Assembly: GCF_015595035.1 (NCBI RefSeq) | Contig: NZ_JADNRN010000001.1 | Span: forward strand, 620,001 to 684,000 | DNA length: 64,000 nt | Direction: 5' to 3' | DNA from: Marinibium conchae | GTDB taxonomy: Bacteria > Pseudomonadota > Gammaproteobacteria > Enterobacterales > Alteromonadaceae | Shown: positions 53,843-62,884 of the stretch, in pieces | How positions within the stretch are numbered: the stretch's first letter is position 1 | Layout of the letters: each line of letters begins with the position of its first letter | The notes under the pieces: generated by a model | Databases searched by the model: none | Seen by the model: the letters and a program-made list of their open reading frames with translations, nothing else | Told to the model about the DNA's origin: nothing | Made by a program: the position numbers and the translations under genes

Positions 53843-54810
53843 TGGACGCATCAGCAAACACGAAATCTCAACTTGAAATGTCGCGTAACTATCACGACAT
53901 GGGAAGTGTTAATAAGCTTCGTGAAGCCGCGCAATCAGGTGACAAAGGCGCCTTAGAAGAAGCCGCAAAGCAGTTCGAAGCTATCTTTGTGCAAATGATG
54001 CTCAAGTCTATGCGCAAAGCACAGGATGCACTAGCTGATAAAGACAGTCCTTTTAGTTCAGAACAGGTGAAATTCTACCGTGAAATGCATGATAAACAAC
54101 TGGCTACGGATTTATCTGCAAACGGCAGCATAGGCCTGGCTGATATTATCGTACAACAAATGAATCCAGGTGATGAAATGATGCCTGCTGGCGCAGTTCG
54201 TTCTGATGGCGACTTATCGGTATTGAATCGGCACAATGTTGCCGCTGTGCAAAATGCACAAGATCGCGTTCTGGGCGAGAACAATCAAAATGTGGCGAAG
54301 GATAATGTTGCTGCTGGCGCATTCAAACAATCTGTATTTGCGTCGCCGCAAGAGTTTGTAAAAGCGCTATATCCACATGCAGTTGAGGCAGCCAAAGCAC
54401 TCAATATAAGCCCTAAAGCAATGATTGCGCAGGCGGCGCTAGAAACGGGGTGGGGCAAGAGTATTATTCACAAAGGCGATGGTGAAAACAGCCACAATTT
54501 GTTTGGTATTAAAGCCGACAAACGCTGGGAAGGTGAGAAAGCCGCAGTAGATACGCTTGAATTTGTAAATAATGTCGCGGAAAAACAGCAAGCTTCTTTT
54601 AGAAGTTATGGGTCATTCACTGATTCTCTAAGCGACTACGTTGATTTTATTAAGTCAAATCCGCGCTATGAAAAAGCAACACAAAAGACCGAGTCTCCGC
54701 AAGATTATTTTGAAGCACTCCAAGATGCAGGTTACGCAACTGACCCCAAGTATGCAGAAAAAGTCATGTCGGTTTTTAACGGAAGCATTCTAGGCGACTT
54801 ACTACCATGA
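53842..54810 (+). CDS. flgJ: Flagellar peptidoglycan hydrolase FlgJ
   Basis: 322 residues. The N-terminal rod-binding/scaffold part (EEAAKQFEAIFVQMMLKSMRKA) is fused to a GH73-type glucosaminidase domain (~170-322) with catalytic Glu in AALETGWGKS and the NLFGIKAD stretch. This dual-domain form makes a hole in peptidoglycan for the rod. It overlaps flgK by four bases (ATGA). Confidence 0.95.
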   Translation: MDASANTKSQLEMSRNYHDMGSVNKLREAAQSGDKGALEEAAKQFEAIFVQMMLKSMRKAQDALADKDSPFSSEQVKFYREMHDKQLATDLSANGSIGLADIIVQQMNPGDEMMPAGAVRSDGDLSVLNRHNVAAVQNAQDRVLGENNQNVAKDNVAAGAFKQSVFASPQEFVKALYPHAVEAAKALNISPKAMIAQAALETGWGKSIIHKGDGENSHNLFGIKADKRWEGEKAAVDTLEFVNNVAEKQQASFRSYGSFTDSLSDYVDFIKSNPRYEKATQKTESPQDYFEALQDAGYATDPKYAEKVMSVFNGSILGDLLP

Positions 54811-56957
54811 TTAAAACAGCGGATTTATTTTCGATTGCCAAAACGGGTGTTAACGCATCAAACCGTTTACTGAATACCACCAGTAATAATATTGCAAATA
54901 TAAACACTGAAGGATATGTGCGAGAGCGCACCGAATTTCAATCTCAGCTCACCGGCGGCGTAGATCGGGGCTTTACTGATCGGGTACTCAATCAGTTTGC
55001 AATGAACCAACTTCGCCGCGACACCACGAGCGTTGGCGAGGCACAGGCATTTTTTGATCGAGCTGAAGGTTTGGACAATGTGCTTGCTAGCGAGGCTAAT
55101 TCGATTAGTGGCGCAGTGACTCGTTTTTTTGCTTCTGTTCAAACCGCAGCCGACGACCCAACGAATATCACATCGCGCAACTCTGTTTTAGGTGAAGCCC
55201 AAGGCTTAGTCAATCGCATCAATACACTAGGTGATTTCATCACCGTAAAAGAGCGAGAAGTTGAACAACAAATAGAAGATAGTGTTAATAACGCGAACGC
55301 CCTTATAAAACAAATAGGCGACTTGAACGAAGCGATTCAGGTTGTGGGTAACAGCAGTTCCGTCGACACACCTTCTACTTTAATGAATGAACGAGACTTG
55401 GCAATACGTAAACTTGCTGAGTATATGTCGATAGAGACACGCACTAGCCCAAACAGCGATTTGGGAGTGGTTGTTAATTTGAGCTCTGGCGAGTCATTGG
55501 TATTGGCCGATGGCACTTTTAACGTATTAGCCCTTGATGGTGAGCCTGATTTTACAAATGCTCAGTTACAGCTCTCAACGAATTACGAACCACCAAAAGC
55601 AAACACAACTTTAAATGTACAAGAGCAAAAAATGGGTGGGGCGATGGGCGGTTTATTTCGCTATCGCGAGCAAATATTGGAGCCAGCTCAGCGCGACCTC
55701 GGCAAACTATCAGTAGCCATGGCTGATGCTTTCAACACCCAAAATCGTCAGGGCATGGATTTGGATCAACAACTCGGTGCCAATATATTCGCGCTTCCCG
55801 AATTTCGTGGCATTAATTACCCTGAGAACGCCGATTTAGGTTTGGGTATCAAGGGGCGATTTACGCCGGGTGCGGGTGGAGATATCACTAATTCTGATTA
55901 TCGTATTGAAGTGCTTAGTGCGCCAACTGGCAGCCCACCCACCTTTGACATACAAGTATCTGCCCTGAATACAGACGGCACAGATCAATTAAATGCTGAC
56001 GGTAGCCCTATTACGCAAACTATAAACGTGAGTGCGCAGCAAGGCACATACAACACAATTATGGGCGGCATAGAAATAGAGTTTGCTAGCGGAGCTGCTT
56101 ACAGTGTTGGCGATCAGTTTTTGTTTCAACCACTTCGAACGGCAGCGAATGACCTTGAACTTGCCACTAATCGAGGTGAGGATCTTGCTTTTGCTAAACC
56201 GCTACGTGTTGATACCAATCAAGCAAATTTGGGTGACGCAAGCATTCTTAACGTAGTCGTCACCAATTCGTTAGTTGATAATACTTTCACAAATTCCCTT
56301 GCTTCCGGTTTTAATGGCGCGGGGGATATTCAAAGTGCAAGCGATACGCCAGCCTCGGTAGGCGCACCTGCTGCGATCCGCTTCAGCTCTGAAAGTGCTT
56401 TTGAGGTTCTTGATAATGCTGTACCTCCGAATGTAATTACCACCGTGAGCGGTGTGAGTGATTTCAACAACTTGCTACAACAAGCAAAAGATAATGGCAC
56501 CGCGCCTCCATGGCCAACTGAGTTCGCTGCTTTAGATGATTATCCTGGCTACGATTTTAGTCTTGAGGGCATCCCTAAGCCAGGAGATGTATTCAATATC
56601 AGCTTTAATACCGATGGTTTAGCAGACAACCGAAACGCGATTGAGCTTGCTGACTTACAACAAGCAGATACTGTGCGTCAAAGTGTTGGAGATAATGGAA
56701 ATCGGGCAACCTTTAACGAAGCCTATGCCAACATTGTGGGAAATATTGGTTCACAAACGGCTAACGGAAAGATTGAGCTTGAGGCGGCTAAGGTGTTGCA
56801 AACGCAATCTTCTGATTGGTTTGAATCAACCTCAGGCGTGAGCTTGGATGAAGAAGCTGCTAATCTCATTCAGTTTCAGCAGTCTTATGCAGCAGCAGCA
56901 AGAATTTTATCCACGGCACAAGAGCTTTTCGACACCATTTTAGCAGCAGCTAGGTAG
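54807..56957 (+). CDS. flgK: Flagellar hook-associated protein 1 FlgK
   Basis: 716 residues, longer than the enteric ~550, as is common in marine relatives through extra surface domains in the middle. N-terminal NRLLNTTSNNIANINTEGYVRERTEF and C-terminal NLIQFQQSYAAAARILSTAQELF helices are the conserved ends. It joins hook and filament; FlgN would escort it. It begins inside the end of flgJ. Confidence 0.95.
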   Translation: MIKTADLFSIAKTGVNASNRLLNTTSNNIANINTEGYVRERTEFQSQLTGGVDRGFTDRVLNQFAMNQLRRDTTSVGEAQAFFDRAEGLDNVLASEANSISGAVTRFFASVQTAADDPTNITSRNSVLGEAQGLVNRINTLGDFITVKEREVEQQIEDSVNNANALIKQIGDLNEAIQVVGNSSSVDTPSTLMNERDLAIRKLAEYMSIETRTSPNSDLGVVVNLSSGESLVLADGTFNVLALDGEPDFTNAQLQLSTNYEPPKANTTLNVQEQKMGGAMGGLFRYREQILEPAQRDLGKLSVAMADAFNTQNRQGMDLDQQLGANIFALPEFRGINYPENADLGLGIKGRFTPGAGGDITNSDYRIEVLSAPTGSPPTFDIQVSALNTDGTDQLNADGSPITQTINVSAQQGTYNTIMGGIEIEFASGAAYSVGDQFLFQPLRTAANDLELATNRGEDLAFAKPLRVDTNQANLGDASILNVVVTNSLVDNTFTNSLASGFNGAGDIQSASDTPASVGAPAAIRFSSESAFEVLDNAVPPNVITTVSGVSDFNNLLQQAKDNGTAPPWPTEFAALDDYPGYDFSLEGIPKPGDVFNISFNTDGLADNRNAIELADLQQADTVRQSVGDNGNRATFNEAYANIVGNIGSQTANGKIELEAAKVLQTQSSDWFESTSGVSLDEEAANLIQFQQSYAAAARILSTAQELFDTILAAAR

Positions 56958-56962
56958 TAATC

Positions 56963-58189
56963 ATGAGAGTAACAACCAACTTAATTTATAATCAAAACCT
57001 TCGAAATATTGACACCAATCAAGGTAACTTGGTGGATATTCAACAACAACTTGCCAGTGGCAAAAAACTGCTGCGTCCGAGCGACGATCCAGTAGGCGCT
57101 GCACAGGTGATTCGTTTAACCGAAGAGCTAGATAAGATAACGCAATATCAGCGAAATAATGATCTCACAACAAATGCACTAGAACTTCAAGAGACGGCTC
57201 TGCGAAGCATTAATGATGTTGTGAATAGGGCACGGGTACTTACTGTACAGTCGGGTAATGGCATTTTGGCTTCGGAAGATCGCAAGGCTATTGGCGCTGA
57301 AATAGAGCAAATTAGAAATCAAGTATTAGATCTTATGAATACGCGAAACGCGAGTGGTGAATATATTTTTGCAGGTTACCAGTCGTCGAGCCAAGCTTTT
57401 GAATTTAATCCTAGCGCTAGCGGAAATAAAGTCACTTTCCTTGGCGACGATGGAGAAAACCAAATAGCGCTTAGTGATAGTGTCAAAATACAAAGCACCT
57501 CGTCGGGCAAAAGTATCTTCCAAGATGTCTTTGCGCGCTTAAATTTTTCAACGAGTGCATCGCCTGGAGTCTTGATTGAAACGGCTAGAGTTGACGAACA
57601 AGGTACTTTTGATAAGTTTCACAAGCAGAATTTTGACACGCTTAACCCCATAAACAACCAATATCAAATTGAAGTATTAGCGGGTAATCAAGTAAGCATC
57701 AGCAATGTCGGCACAGGTGCGATTGTATCAACGCAGTCTTATGAGTCGGGCGAAACGATTCGCTTTGCGGGTGTGGAATTAAATTTTGAGGCAAATGTTG
57801 GTGATACCGTCAATATTGAGTTGAATCGTCCTGAGAAAAAAAACTTGGCGGAAACCCTAAATGACATGTTTATAGCATTAACGTCAGACGATATTTCTGA
57901 AACTGATTTCGTTAATGCGATCGACAATACACTTGTTGGGCTAGACAACGGCCTTGAAAAAATGTCGCTCGAAAGCTCATCTATTGGTGCGCGATTGAAT
58001 ATTGCGCAGTCCATAAATGAGTCTAATCTAGACAGTGAAATAACGCTGCAAGCAGCGCGTTCGAGTATAGAAGATGTTGACTATGCGGCTGCATCCACTG
58101 AATTTGCGAAACAAGAAACAGCGCTGCAAGCAGCCTTTCAGTCTTTTCCTCGGGTGAGCTCCTTAACGCTTTTTGATTATATTGGTTAG
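56963..58189 (+). CDS. flgL: Flagellar hook-associated protein 3 FlgL
   Basis: 408 residues. N-terminal MRVTTNLIYNQNLRNIDTNQ and QQLASGKKLLRPSDDPVGAAQV are FlgL/flagellin-like, and the C-terminal helix SIEDVDYAAASTEFAKQETALQAAFQ completes the family ends; the middle is enlarged. It forms the second junction layer before the filament. The flagellin gene is not in the window. Its stop is four bases from the stop of the convergent hydrolase gene. Confidence 0.95.
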   Translation: MRVTTNLIYNQNLRNIDTNQGNLVDIQQQLASGKKLLRPSDDPVGAAQVIRLTEELDKITQYQRNNDLTTNALELQETALRSINDVVNRARVLTVQSGNGILASEDRKAIGAEIEQIRNQVLDLMNTRNASGEYIFAGYQSSSQAFEFNPSASGNKVTFLGDDGENQIALSDSVKIQSTSSGKSIFQDVFARLNFSTSASPGVLIETARVDEQGTFDKFHKQNFDTLNPINNQYQIEVLAGNQVSISNVGTGAIVSTQSYESGETIRFAGVELNFEANVGDTVNIELNRPEKKNLAETLNDMFIALTSDDISETDFVNAIDNTLVGLDNGLEKMSLESSSIGARLNIAQSINESNLDSEITLQAARSSIEDVDYAAASTEFAKQETALQAAFQSFPRVSSLTLFDYIG

Positions 58190-58193
58190 AACC

Positions 58194-59099
58194 TTATTGA
58201 TTGACGAAGCCGGTTAAAAGCTGATTCAGTTGATCAGGTGCCTCTAGCTGAGGGTAATGACCTACATCGATGCCAATTGCTTTGGCTGCTGGTAGTAGCG
58301 TTTTAAACTTATCTAACATGTGTTGCCCCGAGATCGGATCGTATATCCCGTTGATAAAAAGCTGGGGCACTTGAGTGTTTTTCATCGCCTCTACCCAATC
58401 ATTTCTGAATACATGCCTTTCATCTATGTAACTTAACAAATATGGCAAGGCTGCTGTGCCGTTATTGTGTTCAAGTAGCGCCCAAATGACATCAACTTCA
58501 GCCCTTGATGGAGGCGTTTTGGGGCCAAAGATTTTGTTGAAACTGCGACTAAGCGTGGCCTTCGACATAAACTTAGAAATAAACGGGCCAAGCTTGCTCT
58601 TCAGTAATTTTTGAGTGAAGAGAGGGCGGTGACTTTCAGCAAATAAACCGCCATTCAAATAGCAAATCCCCTGTATTGAGAAGCTAGTCTGGTGATTTTC
58701 AAACCTTGTTAGGAGGCTTTGCGCAACAGAATCACCGTAATCATGTGCAACTATTAAGCAGTCTTTTATGTTTAGGTGATTTAGTAAAGTGTCGGCAATA
58801 TTTGCTTGCTCTACCAGTGAATAGGAATAAGGGCTTGGCTTATCTGACAAACCCAGCCCAAGTAAGTCGAAGCACACTAAATTAATATTAGACTTGGCTT
58901 GTTTTTGCAGAAATTCCCATTGCCAATGCCAATCCCAAGAGGCACTTGGAAAACCATGAATGAACAGGACTGTTTTTGCTTTGGCAGTACTCTCTTTTGC
59001 TGCGTTGTTTGCAAACTCTGCCCAATAGGCAATATTGTGCTCGCCAACTCGTAAATATCTTGCCTTATTCTTATAACTTTCAATATTTGAATGTGGCAC
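58194..59099 (-). CDS. Alpha/beta hydrolase (haloalkane dehalogenase/MEST-like)
   Basis: 301 residues of the alpha/beta-hydrolase fold. The oxyanion-hole HGFPSASWDW is present, the nucleophile elbow is VAHDYGDS with Asp120 (an Asp nucleophile, as in haloalkane dehalogenases and epoxide hydrolases, not the usual Ser), and His lies in DVGHYPQLE. The sequence between resembles the MEST/PEG1 subgroup. The substrate is unknown. It has no signal peptide. It is convergent with flgL and unrelated to flagella. Confidence 0.82.
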   Translation of the reverse strand: MPHSNIESYKNKARYLRVGEHNIAYWAEFANNAAKESTAKAKTVLFIHGFPSASWDWHWQWEFLQKQAKSNINLVCFDLLGLGLSDKPSPYSYSLVEQANIADTLLNHLNIKDCLIVAHDYGDSVAQSLLTRFENHQTSFSIQGICYLNGGLFAESHRPLFTQKLLKSKLGPFISKFMSKATLSRSFNKIFGPKTPPSRAEVDVIWALLEHNNGTAALPYLLSYIDERHVFRNDWVEAMKNTQVPQLFINGIYDPISGQHMLDKFKTLLPAAKAIGIDVGHYPQLEAPDQLNQLLTGFVNQ

Positions 59100-59150
59100 G
59101 TGCGTTCCTTATCGAGACAAGTCAGGGACGATTCCTTTGGATGCTATTAT

Positions 59151-59918
59151 CTAAACATCAAAGCCTGGATTTGTGCGATTGAGTTTACGTAAAATACCAG
59201 GCCACGCAAGTTCGCCGCCAGCAGACTTGGTGACTTCTTTTGCTTGAGCTTGAATACCAGCTAATATTTGATCTGGAATTTTAAGCATTTCCTGCCCTGT
59301 GGCCTGAGCTTGCAACTGTATTTCGCACGAGCGCTGAAGTAAATACATAAAGGTAAAGGCTTCTGCGATACTGCTCCCACAGGTTAGCAAACCATGATTT
59401 CTCAATATCATGAACATGGTTGAGCCTAGATCGGCTACTAATCGAGACTTTTCATCCGGATTTAAAGCAACGCCTTCATAATCGTGATAAGACAGCGACG
59501 ATAAAGCAAATAAAGACTGTTGAGAATATGCTTGTAATCCTTCTTTTAAAGTTGATACAGCAATGCCTGCATTGGTGTGTAAATGCATCACGCACTTTGC
59601 ATCCTCACGACTCTCGTGCACCGCGCTATGAATAATGAAACCAGCAGGATTAATATCGAAGTCACTCTCCATCACTTTATTGCCTCGAATATCCACTTTC
59701 ACTAAACTTGAGGCAGTGACTTCGTCAAACATCATACCGTAGGGGTTGATCAAAAAGTGATGCTCTGGGCCCGGCACACGAGCTGAAATATGCGTGAACA
59801 CTAAATCATCCCAGCCATAGTGAGCCACCATTCTGTATGCTGCGGCCAGATCAACTCTGGTATTCCACTCCTCTGAGCTAACTTGATTTTTCAGTGATTC
59901 AGTGTTGATAGCCTTCAT
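59151..59918 (-). CDS. Class II aldolase/adducin family protein
   Basis: 255 residues. FTHISARVPGPEHHFLINP, KCVMHLHTNAGIAVS (zinc His) and LRNHGLLTCG motifs define the class II aldolase/adducin fold. Members include fuculose-phosphate and ribulose-phosphate epimerase/aldolase enzymes; the motifs do not settle which reaction. It lies just upstream of the hydrolase gene on the same strand (51 bases), so the two may be co-transcribed, and it is divergent from a Crp/Fnr regulator that may control it. Confidence 0.8.
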   Translation of the reverse strand: MKAINTESLKNQVSSEEWNTRVDLAAAYRMVAHYGWDDLVFTHISARVPGPEHHFLINPYGMMFDEVTASSLVKVDIRGNKVMESDFDINPAGFIIHSAVHESREDAKCVMHLHTNAGIAVSTLKEGLQAYSQQSLFALSSLSYHDYEGVALNPDEKSRLVADLGSTMFMILRNHGLLTCGSSIAEAFTFMYLLQRSCEIQLQAQATGQEMLKIPDQILAGIQAQAKEVTKSAGGELAWPGILRKLNRTNPGFDV

Positions 59919-59979
59919 TGCTTTACCTTTTGTGACAAACTTTTTATTAGATTAACCTAAGTATTCAATATAAACTGTC

Positions 59980-59990
59980 GTCAATTTGAC
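59980..59990. promoter_or_regulatory. Palindrome between class II aldolase and Crp/Fnr genes
   Basis: GTCAA-T-TTGAC is a perfect 5-1-5 palindrome within the divergent promoter region. It may be an autoregulatory site of the Crp/Fnr protein, though it does not match the usual CRP or FNR half-sites. Confidence 0.35.
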
Positions 59991-60054
59991 AATTGGTCTG
60001 AATGTCTTTTTTTCAGATCATTCCCCTCGATTTTCAGCCCTTCATGGTGAGGAT

Positions 60055-60759
60055 ATGATGCTAGCAAGTGACTATAAACAACGCTTGATGAGCAACGATT
60101 GGTTCAGCAGCTTACCTATCGATGTTATTGATAAACTTGTTAGCTTGTGCAAATTAAAAACCATCGATACAGGACAATACCTTATTGCTAGGAATGGGCC
60201 AGCCGATGGCATGTATTGCTTAGTTGAAGGCAAGCTTAGAATTTCTAATGTTAACCAACAGGGTAAAGAGATGGTGTTAACTTGGATCAGTCCCGGCACA
60301 TGGTTTGGAGAGATATCTTTATTCGATGGTTTGCCAAGAACACATGATTCGATTGCCGAAACACAATCAACACTGCTCCTGTTACCGGCAAAATCATTTC
60401 ATGAGTTACTAGCTGAGCACCCCGAACTCTACCCACATTTTATGAAACAACTTTGCCGACGTTTGCGCAGTGTTTTTTCGGTATTAGATGAAGCTAACGG
60501 GCTGAGCTTGAAACAGCAATTGATGAAACGCTTACTCATGTTGTCTGATGCGTGGCGTTTTTCTGACTCACAGATTACCTCGCCGCAAGCTATCGATATT
60601 GAAGTATCACAAGAAGCGTTAGCCAGGCTGTTGAATACGTCACGTCAAACGATAAATAAACTGTTGCAGGAACTACAAGCAGAAGCACTCATTTCATTAG
60701 GTTACCGAAGCATCACTCTCTTGCAACCACAAGCATTAGACCAAGCCTGTAAAGCATAA
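60055..60759 (+). CDS. Crp/Fnr-family transcriptional regulator
   Basis: 234 residues from the ATG at 60055, chosen for the GGTGAGGA ribosome site; an upstream TTG gives an unlikely leader. An N-terminal cyclic-nucleotide-binding fold (GMYCLVEGKLRISN, TWFGEISLFDGLPRTHDS) is followed by a helical dimer stalk and an HTH_Crp domain (SQEALARLLNTSRQTINKLLQEL). There is no N-terminal Cys cluster as in FNR. The Gly-Glu-x-Ser-Leu and Arg of the cAMP pocket are only partly retained, so the ligand is uncertain. Confidence 0.88.
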   Translation: MMLASDYKQRLMSNDWFSSLPIDVIDKLVSLCKLKTIDTGQYLIARNGPADGMYCLVEGKLRISNVNQQGKEMVLTWISPGTWFGEISLFDGLPRTHDSIAETQSTLLLLPAKSFHELLAEHPELYPHFMKQLCRRLRSVFSVLDEANGLSLKQQLMKRLLMLSDAWRFSDSQITSPQAIDIEVSQEALARLLNTSRQTINKLLQELQAEALISLGYRSITLLQPQALDQACKA

Positions 60760-60783
60760 ATATTGAAAGAGGCTGCGATTAAA

Positions 60784-62016
60784 TCAATAGCGATACTCGA
60801 GTATGACCAAGGCTGCTTTCTCGGTTTGCGATGGGGCAATATTTAATTGTAGTCGGTTTACTGCCCGATTCTTCGATAGGTGTAACTCGCTCCCAATGCT
60901 AATGCTGTCAGTTAAAGCGTATTTGTAGTTAAGCGTCAAAGCGCTTCCGTGACTGTTGTTAGGGTCCTCGGGAATGATGTCTCTTTCATTGACATCAAAA
61001 ACATCCACACGAGTGCTTACTTTACTTCTTTTTGTCAATTGTAAAAGGATTTGCGCAAAAGCTGCTTGGTAATCAACATGCACAAAATTTTCTCCCATCA
61101 GGGTCGAGCCACCTAAGATTTGAGCTTTGAACGCAAGCGACTTGTTGACTTGGTGTTGCACAGCAATGGAGTGAAATTTGGTTCGCCATGCGTACAAACG
61201 TTGCGAGTTAACACTATTTGGATTAGCAAAATTATCATAGTAGTAGTATTTAATTTGTGTTCTTCTTAGGTAGCGTAGATGTAAGCCCAAATATGCACCT
61301 ACACGAGAGTCAAGTTCGCTGAAGGGTTCAACCCACGCCGGATGGTCGATTACCTCAGGGCTAATCACCGACGGATAAGGCGCAAATTCAAGTCGTTCAG
61401 CGAACAAACTCTGCCTATCATGACTCGAAAAACCACGCCAAGCAATCACGCTACCTAGGGGATCATTGCCCTTATAAAGACCTAATTTTGCATCCCAACT
61501 CCACGCGCTTGCACGCTTGCGGCCTCCTTGAAAAACGGACGCTTCTATACCAAAAATTCGCAACTCTTCGCCGAACCAACTATTGATGGCTGAGTGGGTA
61601 TAACTGTCGGGTGACAGCCAACCAATATCTGTGTTTTCAACTGATAGCTCGGGGTAAAACATGCCAAGCCGCAGTCGATATTTAACACGTGAAGATATGA
61701 TGGGTTGATACTTCAAAAATGCTTGTGACAACCCAAGATGCTTATGCCCATCGCTATAGCCATTGAGCATTACTTCTGAGCTAAACGACGAGCTCCAGTC
61801 CGATTCAATTTGAACAATAGCCTGTTGCCATCTTAATCCGCCACGGTTGGATCGAAGGCTACCTGTGCCACTTTCTAAAAAACTCTTTTGCGCATCACTT
61901 GCTGCAACGCCAGCTTGAAAGATGGCGTCTACTTGATGATGCACTTGTGCGAATGCCACTTTGTCTGAAGAAAAAAATAATACACAAGTGAGCAAGAGTG
62001 AGTTTACAAACTGCAT
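60784..62016 (-). CDS. Outer-membrane beta-barrel protein (porin-like)
   Basis: 410 residues from the ATG at 62016, which has a GGAGAGAGG site and a good signal peptide (ending FAQ); the frame is open further upstream. The body is alternating beta strands rich in Tyr, Trp and Ser, ending ALVILEYRY. It lacks a TonB plug. It follows the cupredoxin-like gene by 25 bases and is probably in its operon, a pairing known in some marine gammaproteobacteria. Confidence 0.75.
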   Translation of the reverse strand: MQFVNSLLLTCVLFFSSDKVAFAQVHHQVDAIFQAGVAASDAQKSFLESGTGSLRSNRGGLRWQQAIVQIESDWSSSFSSEVMLNGYSDGHKHLGLSQAFLKYQPIISSRVKYRLRLGMFYPELSVENTDIGWLSPDSYTHSAINSWFGEELRIFGIEASVFQGGRKRASAWSWDAKLGLYKGNDPLGSVIAWRGFSSHDRQSLFAERLEFAPYPSVISPEVIDHPAWVEPFSELDSRVGAYLGLHLRYLRRTQIKYYYYDNFANPNSVNSQRLYAWRTKFHSIAVQHQVNKSLAFKAQILGGSTLMGENFVHVDYQAAFAQILLQLTKRSKVSTRVDVFDVNERDIIPEDPNNSHGSALTLNYKYALTDSISIGSELHLSKNRAVNRLQLNIAPSQTEKAALVILEYRY

Positions 62017-62041
62017 TTGATTGCCTCTCTCCAGCGCTGTA

Positions 62042-62701
62042 CTAATACTCTTCGATTGAAAGTGCTTCATATCCGTCAAAGTCCTCTTGCATTGCATTTG
62101 TGAGCTGATGAACTTGCGACTTTCCAGAATAGGTCAATTTTATTCGTTGCTCATCCTCACGCATGCGAGGATGCCATATACTAAGGTGGGATATATCTTT
62201 ATCGGACAAGCTATTTTGATTAAAAAATGCTTTTCCATCTTTATTGGTTTTTGCAAACAATGCGCTGTCGGCAATATAGATGTAACCGAGCATCCAGTCG
62301 TGAATATTACAACCTAAATCAACCACGCCACTTTTTTCAAAGACGATAGGTGGGGCTTGCCTTCCTTTATATAAACCTTGCTCGAATACTTTTGTTTCAG
62401 AAAAGGAATATACATGGTGTTTGATATTATCTGAATTTGGAAAACTCACCGATGTGCCCTTCTCGATTGCGAGGATATGCGGATAAAACTGCTCATCAAC
62501 TTGGTCCATCACGGCAAGCTTATTCGTGTTCGCAGTGCTCGTTGACGAGCCATTATCTCGATAATGAATCTCTACTATCGCATTTGCTACTGGCTTACTC
62601 TCACTGTCAAGCAAGGTTAGGCTGTATTCTGAGGCGCTAGCGCTGTGAGAGCTAAACACCATAACTAAGATAAAAAACAATGGAGCAGAAAAGCTGAGCA
62701 T
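62042..62701 (-). CDS. Periplasmic cupredoxin-like protein
   Basis: 219 residues with signal peptide (ending SASAS). An N-terminal ~55-residue beta domain precedes a plastocyanin-like domain with the full type-1 copper set: His95 or His96 in DNIKHHVYSF, and Cys131, His134 and Met137 in GCNIHDWMLGY. A carboxypeptidase-regulatory-like C-terminal part follows (KDGKAFFNQNSL). It should carry one electron or bind copper in the periplasm. Annotation pipelines often call relatives methylamine utilisation proteins, but no such enzyme is here. Confidence 0.8.
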   Translation of the reverse strand: MLSFSAPLFFILVMVFSSHSASASEYSLTLLDSESKPVANAIVEIHYRDNGSSTSTANTNKLAVMDQVDEQFYPHILAIEKGTSVSFPNSDNIKHHVYSFSETKVFEQGLYKGRQAPPIVFEKSGVVDLGCNIHDWMLGYIYIADSALFAKTNKDGKAFFNQNSLSDKDISHLSIWHPRMREDEQRIKLTYSGKSQVHQLTNAMQEDFDGYEALSIEEY

Positions 62702-62884
62702 GGATGATCCTGAATTGTGTTGGCGCTGTTGAGCGCTGAAATATGTACCTAAACGATGGTCACAGTTTTGCGTTTAGCCTGTTAATGGCTATTTACCCAG
62801 TTCATCTTCTAAAAACCATTGTAATTCGCCGCAAAAAAACACCTTCGATAATAGAGTAGCGGCAAGAGCGACAAAAGTATGAAT

